Source: Acidobacteriaceae bacterium TAA 166 (lineage in GTDB: Bacteria > Acidobacteriota > Terriglobia > Terriglobales > Acidobacteriaceae). From it: DNA of 64,000 nt. The first letter of the stretch is position 1, and every line of letters begins with the position of its first letter. The stretch covers positions 2,038,001 through 2,102,000 of the forward strand of contig ATWD01000001.1 in assembly GCA_000421065.1 (NCBI GenBank). Reading direction: 5' to 3'. Under the pieces are notes generated by a model. The model had not been told where the DNA came from. It worked only from the letters and a program-made list of their open reading frames with translations, and ran no database searches. Below are positions 1 to 8,352 of the stretch, in pieces. A program made the translations under genes and the position numbers.

Positions 1-533
1 GTACCCTCCGTAAAATACGCCTGCAGCGCCGTGGCAAGTGTGCTCAAAAATGGCGTGTACGTGGATTCTGCAAGCTCCGGCACCGCAGGGCGCTCGATCG
101 AAAGTAGCCAGCGCAGGAGTCCGTCCCATTGATTGATGGGTTGGCCCGAAACAGCAGCTTCGCGGATGAGCACACCAGCACTCCCAGCCAGATCGCACAA
201 GTAGTATCCGGCACCGCTGAGAGTGAGGAGCTCTGTAGCAAGCTGTTCGCCGTATCGAGACGAAACGTAAGCGTGTAGGAATGCGGCTGCGAAACGGAGT
301 GCGAGAGGCTCTTCCGGCAAGATACGGCCTACGGAGTCAGTTCCATCCATCTCCAGGTCTGCGATGCGTGCGGCTTCATCGCCTAAAATTCCTATCACCA
401 ACGAAAGCAGCTCGGCTGGGTCGCTTCCCGACGTATCGAGATTAGCGAGCCCCTCGGGAACATTGAATTCGAACATGCGCGCCCGCGCATGTGTCATACC
501 GTCGATTCTGCGGGACGAACGCTCAGGCTTCAT
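1..533 (-). CDS. HamB-like helicase, N-terminal part (partial, runs off the window)
   Basis: An open reading frame runs leftward from the ATG at 533 to the window edge without a stop (about 177 codons). It overlaps the end of the upstream HamA-like gene by 11 bp, so the two are translationally coupled. The visible part is a helical N-terminal region with no Walker motif yet; it contains an AGYYLCDLAGSAGVL segment. From memory this resembles the helical region in front of the DEAD-box core of Hachiman-type and related defence helicases. In known Hachiman systems a HamA nuclease is paired with a large helicase, HamB, and order and overlap here fit that. The helicase assignment is inferred from neighbourhood and N-terminal resemblance; the motor domain lies outside the window. 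Confidence 0.6.
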   Translation of the reverse strand, partial: MKPERSSRRIDGMTHARARMFEFNVPEGLANLDTSGSDPAELLSLVIGILGDEAARIADLEMDGTDSVGRILPEEPLALRFAAAFLHAYVSSRYGEQLATELLTLSGAGYYLCDLAGSAGVLIREAAVSGQPINQWDGLLRWLLSIERPAVPELAESTYTPFLSTLATALQAYFTEG

Positions 534-1353
534 TCGCCGCCACCTCGAAAAGATGATGTACAAGAGTCATCATCTGATCACCCTTCAGGACGATCAGAAA
601 CAAATTTTCATGATTCGGATGATTCGCCACAGACACATTAGCGGCGCCTGCTTCTTCATAAACACTTTCACAATAGACCGCTGCAGCCGTGTATTGGCTT
701 TTGAAAGGATGGTCTACTTCACTCTGAAAGCGCCGTACTAACGCAGCTCCTGCCAGATCCTGATCTAAGCGCAGCCGTTGCTTCATGGCATTCAGGGTGA
801 AAGCCCGTCGTAGATGATCCTTCGCAGAGTGATCGATCGCATCCTGCAAACGTGGCTTCGCGCTTGTCCCCGAGAACTGGGCCTTGACCTCTACACTCAT
901 CAGGGTGTCGTTGGGCGAATATTGCTGCGCGTTGATGTTGGTCGTCGGATCGATGGCGAAAGCAAGGAAATCCGCGCCCTTGACCGACTCATCCGGCACT
1001 GCCTTTGCACGGTACCGAGTTCTCGGAACTCGCCAATTCAATACGTACTCGAAGTAATCCGCTACAAGGATTTCAGCGAAATCGCCGGCTCTGACGCTAG
1101 GACCCGGGGCCGTACTCTTGTTGGGAAATGCAAATTGCAGCAGAAAGTCTTTTCTGCTTAGCCCCGTTCCATCACGCGCTTCGTCAAGCACGGTATCCAG
1201 ATAGTAGTGCTCTCGAAAGTGTTTGGCCCAGGCAGACAGGACCGCGGGTTCTTCAAGGTGCTTGAATTCCAATACGCCTATCTGCCTTCCTTCGGGTGTC
1301 GTGATGACCTTGCCGGTGTTTTGTAACCAAGCGATATGTGAAGGCAGAGGCAT
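523..1353 (-). CDS. hamA: HamA-like (DUF1837-type) PD-(D/E)XK nuclease, candidate Hachiman effector
   Basis: This 276-residue cytoplasmic protein has a PD-(D/E)XK nuclease-like pattern: Glu94 in GDFAEILVADYFEY, Asp128 in GADFLAF and the E155-V-K157 pair in SVEVKAQF. The arrangement of a G-D/E-x-x-E-I-L helix, then a K-G-x-D strand, then ExK is that of DUF1837/HamA proteins, and the length is close to the family norm. In Hachiman, HamA is a DNA-degrading effector held inactive by HamB. The stop overlaps the start of the HamB-like frame by 11 bp. No good ribosome binding site is visible before the ATG, and 204 bp separate it from the Argonaute gene, so it may have its own promoter. A stand-alone restriction-type nuclease is the main alternative. 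Confidence 0.65.
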   Translation of the reverse strand: MPLPSHIAWLQNTGKVITTPEGRQIGVLEFKHLEEPAVLSAWAKHFREHYYLDTVLDEARDGTGLSRKDFLLQFAFPNKSTAPGPSVRAGDFAEILVADYFEYVLNWRVPRTRYRAKAVPDESVKGADFLAFAIDPTTNINAQQYSPNDTLMSVEVKAQFSGTSAKPRLQDAIDHSAKDHLRRAFTLNAMKQRLRLDQDLAGAALVRRFQSEVDHPFKSQYTAAAVYCESVYEEAGAANVSVANHPNHENLFLIVLKGDQMMTLVHHLFEVAANEA

Positions 1354-1557
1354 TTTCGATGACGGGTGTCATAAACTCGACTGAAAAGGGACAATGACAT
1401 TGTAATTGCCGTCTGTGTGAACAAAAGACATGCGACGAAGGGTTATTCAACTGGTGACTGGGCCAGCCTCAGCTAGAAGGTCCCGAACCTTGCAGTCCGC
1501 GATGGCCAATGTTTGCAGGAGGTCAAGATCAGGTTTGCTGAGCTCTCGTTTCAGCCT

Positions 1558-3030
1558 TCAAATGAAGAAACGGAAACTCGGCTGCACCGAACCGCCCTCG
1601 GGGATACATTTCAGAATGTCGCCAACCCGCCGGGCAGCCCGAAGGGTGATCGGTTCACCGCCGTCGAACTGTGTATTGTTCCAATTTAACTTGGAGAGCG
1701 AGAGCATTTCCTTGGCAATCTGCTCAATCGACGCTTCTGATCGGGTGACAGACAGCTCCAGTGGACGCGGCACGTACATACCGGGGTAGGTTTGGAAGAA
1801 CTGGACGCTACCCCGCAGGTACAGCAAACCGGTGTCAGCCTGCATCTTCAAGAAGGTGCCGCGTAAGGGCGGGTAGGTTCCTTCCCGAAAGAGCCGCGTA
1901 AAAGACCGTTTGACGCTGATCAATTCCACCGAATCAATATCGTGGTCTTCGGCAGCTTCCTCAAAACCAGCAACCTCCCCCGCCGTGAGCCGGGACGTTT
2001 TATGTACCACCAGACGCGCAGGGCTGGTGTGATGTTCTTTCCGATAGACCGCAATCGCATTCTTCAGCAGGGCTTTTGCGTCGTCCCTGCTCAAATGAGG
2101 CTGGCGATCATTCTTATCGAGTTGCGCCTGAGCCCCTTTGACGATGATCCCTTCGCCGCGCTCATTGAACACCTGAGCTACTGAAGTCATGACGAGATCC
2201 CCATCCAGACTCCGGTAGAAGCTGATCCCGACAAAGCACGTCGTCAGTTCGCTCGGGCTTCGCAGCAAACGCCAAGGCGCACCCCCGGCCTTGTAGTAAA
2301 GAGCCGTGTGAATGTTCCACGCTCGTGTCGCTTCATCCTGTAATGGCAATGAAAGCGCGCGCGAGTTCTTGCTACGTCGCCCCTGACCTCCATAGGTAGA
2401 AGGACGTACCATTTGGATCGGTACTCCCACGCGCATGATCTCTGCTTTCAACAAGTCGTGGAAAGCTGGAATCGCAGTATTGTCGTCTTCGGCTGCTTCA
2501 GAGCTTTCGTCCAACTCCTGTTCCTGGCTGTCCAATTTCTTTGCGATCTTCGCATCGACAGCGTCCAACAAGTCTTTCGGAGGGGCGCAGATGACCACCA
2601 TGGGGCCAGCCGTTTCCTTAACGGCTGCGACATTTTCAACGAAGAGCTTGACGCAATCCTGTATCAGCGTCGGACTCCCTTGATTCTTGAGGAGCATATC
2701 AATCTCTTTTTGTCGCAGTGTTGACGTCCAGCGATCGTGGAATGCCAGCTGTGACCGGAACGTTGTGTCGGAACGGAATCCGGGAAAGAGTGGAAATAGA
2801 TTGCTCAACCGGCTTTTCTTCGCGCCCACGCCCGACTCGCAACTCTGGAGCCAGCTCCGAATACCGTCGACACTCTCGCTGGTTCCCACCAGCCCTACCC
2901 GAATCTGATTCGGGGCTGTGGCTTCGCCGAGGTCCAGCGGACCGTGTTGCATTAAGCCGTGGCGGATGTCGACATGCGTTCCACCGGACCCAAACTCCAA
3001 CTCTGGTTCGTCGAAGAACTCGATTTTCAT
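1558..3030 (-). CDS. Short prokaryotic Argonaute (MID-PIWI), catalytically inactive
   Basis: This 490-residue protein has the size and layout of a short pAgo without N and PAZ domains: an N-terminal and MID region up to about residue 255 and PIWI from about 262 to the end. Recognisable PIWI landmarks are YYKAGGAPWRL, CFVGISFYRS, RLVVHKTSRLTAGEV, a YLRGSVQFFQTYPGMYVPRPLEL-type strand region and the terminal NWNNTQFDGGEPITLR helix. The first catalytic aspartate (VGID/VGVD in active enzymes) is Ser270 here, so slicing is not expected. Short pAgos of this kind use a guide to sense invading nucleic acid and then activate an associated effector. The start overlaps the stop of the upstream DUF4365-APAZ gene (ATGA), which makes them an obligate-looking pair. 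Recognition is by motif, not by search. Confidence 0.82.
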   Translation of the reverse strand: MKIEFFDEPELEFGSGGTHVDIRHGLMQHGPLDLGEATAPNQIRVGLVGTSESVDGIRSWLQSCESGVGAKKSRLSNLFPLFPGFRSDTTFRSQLAFHDRWTSTLRQKEIDMLLKNQGSPTLIQDCVKLFVENVAAVKETAGPMVVICAPPKDLLDAVDAKIAKKLDSQEQELDESSEAAEDDNTAIPAFHDLLKAEIMRVGVPIQMVRPSTYGGQGRRSKNSRALSLPLQDEATRAWNIHTALYYKAGGAPWRLLRSPSELTTCFVGISFYRSLDGDLVMTSVAQVFNERGEGIIVKGAQAQLDKNDRQPHLSRDDAKALLKNAIAVYRKEHHTSPARLVVHKTSRLTAGEVAGFEEAAEDHDIDSVELISVKRSFTRLFREGTYPPLRGTFLKMQADTGLLYLRGSVQFFQTYPGMYVPRPLELSVTRSEASIEQIAKEMLSLSKLNWNNTQFDGGEPITLRAARRVGDILKCIPEGGSVQPSFRFFI

Positions 3031-4457
3031 TCGCGTTCTCCAGTCGGCGTTTCGATGGGAAGGAGGCCTTGCAAGGTGCTCTGCTGATCCATTTCCGTAG
3101 TCTCGGGATCATTCTGTTGCCAGGATTTGTCATCAATGCCGACACCGATGTTGATCGTGTTCAGTTCTCCAAAGACGATCATCGGGGGGCCCTCCGAAAA
3201 CAGCCCATCATCAGGCTGCAGATAGTCGGCCCAAAATAGAACAGAGCTCAGGACAGCGCGGTTTCCCTCAATCTCCTTGATCTTTTTCAGGCGCGATTCG
3301 TGGAACTTATCTTTCCGGTAACCGTCGGTGGTGAAGCGGTACGTGGGCGTAATCTCAAGAAACCATGCGTCGTCGAGGAATCTGAATTGCGCCCGGAAGG
3401 CCATGTGTCTCCAGTAATAAAATGTTCGGCCATCCATCGACTTGGAGCTGAATTTCGAGACCACACTGAGCCCACTCGTGCGCTTGAGTGACTTATAAGA
3501 CTGCTTTCTTTCCTGGCCAGCGATGGCGTAGCACTCATCCTTGGGCCAGAAGCGCAGATGCGACTCCACTTGCAATTTGAATGTCGCATTGAGGAGTTGA
3601 ACAAACAGGCGCTTTCGCTCCGGGTCGGACGATTCCGACCACTCGCTGGTTTCGAAGCCCTCGACCGTACCTGGCTCGCAGATCCCATCCCAATCATCGC
3701 TCGATAGGTCATCGAAGCTGATGATCTTCTTTTCCCATGGAATCCAGCCGGATCGGAGCTTTGCCTTATTTTTGTTAAGCGCCCTCCAGATATCTCCGCG
3801 CTCCCGAAGTTCCGTGCCTCCCACGAACACCAGGTCGGGAAGTCCATCGATTCTAAGCAAATTGCTCCAAAGGCGTTCACGCTCGGGTCGAGGAGCGATA
3901 TAGAGTCCCCGCGTTGGCGCTCCAATCCGTACGAGTTCCGTCAGGGCGCTGGGATCGAACCGCGCCTGGTCCTTGCGGAACAGAACAGTAGTCGGGTCTC
4001 CCGGCTTCCAATTCGGAAATGCATCCTGAAGCCAAACCCAGTAGGCCTGTTCCGTTTCCGGATCCGAAACGATCAGGATGACGGGGATGTTGCTCTTGAG
4101 CCAGTAATCAAGATCCCCGGCGTCGCACGTGTACCGGAACTCTTCCGTGGCCTCGCGGATGGACGATACCACCTTGCTCTGCGCGGCCAATGTCAAACCA
4201 AGGGACAGGCGGGAGGTAGGATCAAACAGCTCGATGTATCCATCGATACCGACCTCATTCGCTCCGCTGGCTGTCCACCGGGAGCCCATCTTGAGAAGAA
4301 TCCCTTCAATAAGATTGACACCTTTTTGCCCAGCAATCCCTTGCGCGGAGATTGTCTTTGGGCGAACACCGTTCTTATTGTGCCTTCGTTGGGCCATCCT
4401 TCCATTTAACTCGAAGATGCCTTGGGATTTCACCTGTTGAGTGCAAAAGTGGTACAC
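3027..4457 (-). CDS. DUF4365 (DREN)-APAZ effector nuclease, partner of the short Argonaute
   Basis: The N-terminal third carries a DUF4365/PD-(D/E)XK-type nuclease signature: Glu51, then GIDGYIELFD with Asp72 and Glu76, and Q93-S-K95 in LAAQSKVV. The region from about residue 190 to 450 resembles the APAZ domain that replaces the missing half of short pAgos; typical parts are LVFVGGTELRERGDIW, the YYWRHMAFRAQFRFLDDAWFLEI strands and the SRLKKIKEIEGNRAVLSSV helix. This pairing is that of SPARDA-type systems, where guide and target recognition unleashes indiscriminate nuclease activity and kills or arrests the infected cell. The first possible start is a GTG at 4457; an ATG at residue 21 (4397) gives a 456-residue product and may be the true start. 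Its stop overlaps the pAgo start by 4 bp. Confidence 0.8.
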   Translation of the reverse strand: MYHFCTQQVKSQGIFELNGRMAQRRHNKNGVRPKTISAQGIAGQKGVNLIEGILLKMGSRWTASGANEVGIDGYIELFDPTSRLSLGLTLAAQSKVVSSIREATEEFRYTCDAGDLDYWLKSNIPVILIVSDPETEQAYWVWLQDAFPNWKPGDPTTVLFRKDQARFDPSALTELVRIGAPTRGLYIAPRPERERLWSNLLRIDGLPDLVFVGGTELRERGDIWRALNKNKAKLRSGWIPWEKKIISFDDLSSDDWDGICEPGTVEGFETSEWSESSDPERKRLFVQLLNATFKLQVESHLRFWPKDECYAIAGQERKQSYKSLKRTSGLSVVSKFSSKSMDGRTFYYWRHMAFRAQFRFLDDAWFLEITPTYRFTTDGYRKDKFHESRLKKIKEIEGNRAVLSSVLFWADYLQPDDGLFSEGPPMIVFGELNTINIGVGIDDKSWQQNDPETTEMDQQSTLQGLLPIETPTGERE

Positions 4458-4602
4458 CTACGCGTTTGGGACCACGGCAACGACTGTCGAGCCTTGCCCT
4501 GGCGGTCAATAAGCGACGGCTCGAAAGGTTCTCGCTAATCGGAGCCGGACGTAGATAGCGACCTGACTCCAGTCCTTCCAATCACATTCTGGTAGACCAG
4601 CT

Positions 4603-5649
4603 TCACGCATCACTTGCAGGATGCCCAGCGTACCAGGCATCGTCTTTCATTCGCTGCTCAATCAGGCGCGGGGATGAGTCGATGAGATCAAGCAGACACC
4701 ATGCTGGAACAACCCCCATCATGCCCGCGTGAACCTGCACCATGTGTCCCTCCTGCAGCGGGTATCCCCGAAAATCCAGGAGGCGAACTTGCTCAGGAAC
4801 ATGACCCCAGTCCACGCCGAGCAGTCGCATATCCATCATCGGCAACACAGCACGTCTGTTGTTCACGGCGTGCTGATTGAGTGTGAATACGGGTGAGCCG
4901 CTATATCCGCTCCTTGACCGAGCTTCGACCAGAAAGCCTACCTGCGAAGTCCGCGTGTGGTTGTCGATGTCATACGTAATCGGCTCACGTTCATTGGGAT
5001 TCATCGAGATATTCCCAAACCGAACCGAAGGCATGTTTTCGTACTTTCCAGCATGACCGGCGAACCTGCCCACATAGACCACATCGTCGCCCGGCCCGAT
5101 GTCCTCTTCCACGAACTGCTTCCTTGTCAGCAGGAAATCTCGCGTTATGACCGAAAACTCAGCGAGAGGCGTATTGAAATCAGGCGGAAGCATACACACT
5201 GCCAAATCGTTGGCCGGATCTGTCACCCAATCAGCCTGCTTGAAGTCCAACACGATCGTCCGCTCGAAGTCATCACCAGGATTTCTTAGATTCATCCGCA
5301 CGACCGGGCAATTGGGCTGACCTTCAATGACGTGCTTATTCGTAACGATGTAGATGTGGTCGCACTGCTCTATGTGTCTGCGAACTTCCGCGTTCGCATT
5401 TGCGATTGTCTTAGCCTTCTGACGGTCTCCGGACTCGTGTGCGATCCGGAAATCATCCATTAATTCTTTCCGAACTTGATCCACCAAGGAGGGATCGTTC
5501 TGGACGACTGGACGGATTCCACCTGATACAGCGGAACGTTCAGCTAATAAGAAGCCGCTTGCTCCGGTCTCGGAACCATTTTGCGCGTGATCGCGATCCG
5601 GGTAGAGGTAAACGATGCTGTTGAGGATGACTGTAGGGATTCTCGGCAT
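4603..5649 (-). CDS. Trypsin-like serine protease, cytosolic, defence-island neighbour
   Basis: The 348-residue protein has a complete chymotrypsin-fold triad: His106 in YIVTNKHVIEG, Asp148 in ANDLAVCML and Ser250 in SRSGYSGSPVF. A charged, probably helical insertion (about residues 45-95) sits between the first strand and the catalytic His. No signal peptide or membrane segment is seen, so it probably acts in the cytoplasm, unlike DegP-type proteases, and no PDZ domain follows. It lies 145 bp upstream of the DREN-APAZ/pAgo pair on the same strand and may be co-transcribed. Trypsin-like proteases occur in several defence systems as effectors or activators; a role with the Argonaute is inference from position only. 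The fold is secure, the biological role unknown. Confidence 0.75.
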   Translation of the reverse strand: MPRIPTVILNSIVYLYPDRDHAQNGSETGASGFLLAERSAVSGGIRPVVQNDPSLVDQVRKELMDDFRIAHESGDRQKAKTIANANAEVRRHIEQCDHIYIVTNKHVIEGQPNCPVVRMNLRNPGDDFERTIVLDFKQADWVTDPANDLAVCMLPPDFNTPLAEFSVITRDFLLTRKQFVEEDIGPGDDVVYVGRFAGHAGKYENMPSVRFGNISMNPNEREPITYDIDNHTRTSQVGFLVEARSRSGYSGSPVFTLNQHAVNNRRAVLPMMDMRLLGVDWGHVPEQVRLLDFRGYPLQEGHMVQVHAGMMGVVPAWCLLDLIDSSPRLIEQRMKDDAWYAGHPASDA

Positions 5650-6529
5650 TTAATCCAACCAATCGCAGGTGCGTATCGGCAGCGCTAAGGGGCTTCGAAG
5701 CAGAGCTGGCCTCTACAAATCCAAGATACCGAATTTGTTAGGCAGCGGCTGGGGAAGCACCGTCCACACTAGCCTGCGGAGAATTGGCGGTCGCCGGGGT
5801 CAATCCCTCTGTTTCACCTGAAGGATCAATTCCCAAAGGTCATGAACAACTATGGCACTCAGAAACGAGGGAACAAACCGGGGAACACTAAGAATGGCCA
5901 CCTTGTATCCTACTGATTCCAAAGAGAGGCTAGGGATCATCTACGCCGCTCTAGTTCTTTTAGAATCAGCTATTTATCCTTCTCATAACCCATCGCCATT
6001 AACTAGCTTTATGAGCTATATCTCCTTTAGAAGCATCGATTTGCAAATATCGAGCAGCAAATTTTAGGGAACGAACTGGGGAACAGTAATAACACTCCTA
6101 TCGATCCTCGCAAATCATCCCGATCCATAGAGATTCTTATTGGTCGCTATGGATCACGTATCGGCATTTTTCACACCCCAAAGGCCGGCCCAACATTTGG
6201 TCTACCTTACCCACCTGTCTTCATGCCTTTGCAAGGGCGGCAGGTAAAAGGAACCCGAGCAAGCGCTCCACAGGGTGGCCAACGCATATTTCCCCTTGCT
6301 CAGGAATATCCAATCTCTCTGGGGTAATGGTTGACAGGGCCTACCGGCAGTAGCCTCTCTTCCGAGACGCGCCTTATACAGTACTCAATGTCCAGAGCTT
6401 CCTTCACCCTAGCTGATATATCGCCCAGCCGGCAACGTTGAAATTCCGGATTAGCAGGGAATTAGGAAGCACTGTTTACCTTGACCGCATTCGTTGTTCT
6501 CAGAAGTCGTTTCATGGCAAGCACCCAAC
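5650..6529. other. Intergenic region with a long repeat and mobile-element scars
   Basis: Apart from the 127-bp repeat described separately, these 880 bp hold no convincing gene. A GGGAAC-n-GGGGAACA motif occurs at about 5869 and again, slightly changed, at about 6066. Short open frames in the interval have no recognisable domain. The interval separates the leftward defence genes from the leftward GlxA-type regulator and looks like a recombination border. Confidence 0.5.
5866..5992 (+). repeat. Long direct repeat, left copy
   Basis: This 127-bp sequence recurs almost unchanged, in the same orientation, at 16981-17108. It begins with a GGGAAC(A)-type double motif, contains the core AGAGAGGCTAGGGATCATCT and ends in TTCTCATAACCCA. 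Differences are limited to a handful of substitutions and one extra G in the right copy. Both copies are intergenic. The pair brackets about 11 kb of accessory genes and may be attachment sites or remnants of two related integration events. Confidence 0.85.
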
Positions 6530-7486
6530 TTATTTAGAAGATCCGACGTCCCTTTTGAAACGATGCAGATATTCATGAGCTGTGATTCCGAGTACCCGAA
6601 GAAATGTGCGCCGCATCGCGTCGGCAGTTTGGAATCCACATGCGTCAGCAATCTCCTTGAGCCCCATGTTTGAACTGTCGATCATCTGTTGAGCGGCTTC
6701 AACGCGCATTCTATCTACGAATTGCCCTGGATTCATCCTGGCATCCTTGAGGCACACTCGGGTGAAATGCCGGGCGCTCATTCCTAAACGGTCGGCCAGC
6801 TTTTCCACGGTGAGATCTTCACGCAGGTTTTCCATCATCCAGACCTGCAGTTCCCGGAGCGGTTTGGAGGTGACAGCTTGATGCGAGAGCATATGGCTGA
6901 ATTGCGCCTGGCCGCCTGGACGAACAAGGAACATTACCAGAAAGCGAGCGACGTTAAGTGCTGTAGCGTGGCCTTGATCTTCTTCAACCAGGGCAAGTGC
7001 CAGATCGATACCTGCGGCAATTCCGGCGGAGGTGTAGATGGGACCGTCCTGCAAAAAGATGGGTTCTGGGCGGACTACCGCACGAGGGAATTCACTCGCC
7101 AGCTGGTCACAGAACTTCCAGTGCGTCACCACCTGTTTTCCATCGATGAGGCCGGCCGCTCCAAGTAAGAATGTTCCCGTGCAAATGGAGGCAATACGAC
7201 GAGACCGCTTCGCAGCGTCCGCTATCCAGGATACAAACGCCGGGTCGTAGCTCCCAGTCTCTGCCCCGGGACCACCTGCAATTACCAGCGTATCGATTGC
7301 GCCAGTGATTTCGTGTATTGGCAAGGCGTCCGTTAGCGCAAAGTTCCGATTTGTTCGGAGCACCCGTTCCTGACCTGGATTTCCGAGGACGACATCGTAA
7401 CCACCCGCACTTGAGAAGACCTCTAGAGGGCCGGTGACATCGAGAACCTGCACCGGAGGAGGGCCGACAATCACCACTTTTCTCAT
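6530..7486 (-). CDS. GlxA-type transcriptional regulator (DJ-1/PfpI + AraC HTH)
   Basis: A two-domain regulator of 318 residues. Residues 1-190 form a DJ-1/PfpI-like sensor domain with GGPGAETG and the nucleophile-elbow-like Cys102 in ASICTGTFLLGAAGL. Residues about 210-315 form an AraC/XylS double helix-turn-helix (LTVEKLADRLGMSARHFTR, then GLKEIADACGFQTADAMRR). The family senses small metabolites or stress and activates neighbouring operons. The divergent neighbour is an HD-domain hydrolase with its own ribosome binding site at 7605, a likely target. The shared 118-bp intergenic region should hold the operator, though I see no clear palindrome. Confidence 0.9.
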   Translation of the reverse strand: MRKVVIVGPPPVQVLDVTGPLEVFSSAGGYDVVLGNPGQERVLRTNRNFALTDALPIHEITGAIDTLVIAGGPGAETGSYDPAFVSWIADAAKRSRRIASICTGTFLLGAAGLIDGKQVVTHWKFCDQLASEFPRAVVRPEPIFLQDGPIYTSAGIAAGIDLALALVEEDQGHATALNVARFLVMFLVRPGGQAQFSHMLSHQAVTSKPLRELQVWMMENLREDLTVEKLADRLGMSARHFTRVCLKDARMNPGQFVDRMRVEAAQQMIDSSNMGLKEIADACGFQTADAMRRTFLRVLGITAHEYLHRFKRDVGSSK

Positions 7487-7604
7487 CGAATCATTTTAGA
7501 TATACCGGCTCAGAGATGTCCTAATTTGCTGTATCCATGTCGTGGCATCCTGCGACACGTCGCCCTATCCTCGGATCTGTAAGAGAAGGCATAGGAGATA
7601 TACG

Positions 7605-8273
7605 ATGACAACTTTGGGTCAAATCAACACCAAAATTCCCGATACTAAATTGGCTTCCGAGGCGCATGACATCCTGCGGGAGTATTCAACTGATCTGCTT
7701 TATAACCACTCGAATCGCGTTTACTTGTTTGCCGCCGAACAGGGACGTCAGAAGGGTCTGCGCTTCGATGCAGAACTCCTCTATGTTAGTGCTGCATTCC
7801 ATGACTTGGGCCTCTTGAGTGAGTACTCGAGCAAGACGGAGCGTTTCGAAGTGGATGGCGCGAATGCCGCCAGGGCATTCCTTACATCGCATGGAATTGC
7901 AGTCGAGACCGCTCAAACGGCATGGGAAGCAATTGCCCTTCACACGACTCCCGGAGTAACGCAGTATATGAAGCCGGAGGTCTCGCTCCTGTTTACGGGG
8001 GTCGGGCTGGACGTGCTCGGCGAGGGCTTCAATCAGTTTCCGGCTGAGCTACGGGAGCGGATCGTCGCAGAGTATCCGCGCGTAGACTTCAAGCAAGGCA
8101 TCGTACAAGCCTTCTTCGGCGGCTTTGCACATAAGCCAGGATCGACCTGGGGAACAGTCAAGGCGGATGTATGTGAGCGTTTTATCTCCGGTTACAAGAG
8201 CCCCAATTTTTGTGACCTCATTGCGGCCTCGCCCTTCCCCGATTTGCCATCAACTCCAGGCTCCATCGGCTGA
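7605..8273 (+). CDS. HD-domain hydrolase, cyanamide hydratase-like
   Basis: The frame is open from 7542, but the ATG at 7605 follows a good ribosome binding site (AGGAGATATACG) and is taken as the start, giving 222 residues. It shows the HD metal-binding pattern: LLYNHSNRVY with His35, and the His66-Asp67 pair in SAAFHDLGLL. The HSNRVY context and overall length resemble the cyanamide hydratase/HD phosphohydrolase family, which hydrates small nitriles or acts as a metal-dependent phosphohydrolase. It is transcribed away from the GlxA-type regulator, which may control it. The exact substrate cannot be read from sequence. Confidence 0.8.
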   Translation: MTTLGQINTKIPDTKLASEAHDILREYSTDLLYNHSNRVYLFAAEQGRQKGLRFDAELLYVSAAFHDLGLLSEYSSKTERFEVDGANAARAFLTSHGIAVETAQTAWEAIALHTTPGVTQYMKPEVSLLFTGVGLDVLGEGFNQFPAELRERIVAEYPRVDFKQGIVQAFFGGFAHKPGSTWGTVKADVCERFISGYKSPNFCDLIAASPFPDLPSTPGSIG

Positions 8274-8352
8274 GCGAACTGCGGGCTTTCCTATCTGGCA
8301 CTTATAAGCGCTCTGGGAAACGGTTATAAGAGTCATTCAAAAGGTGAAAAGC

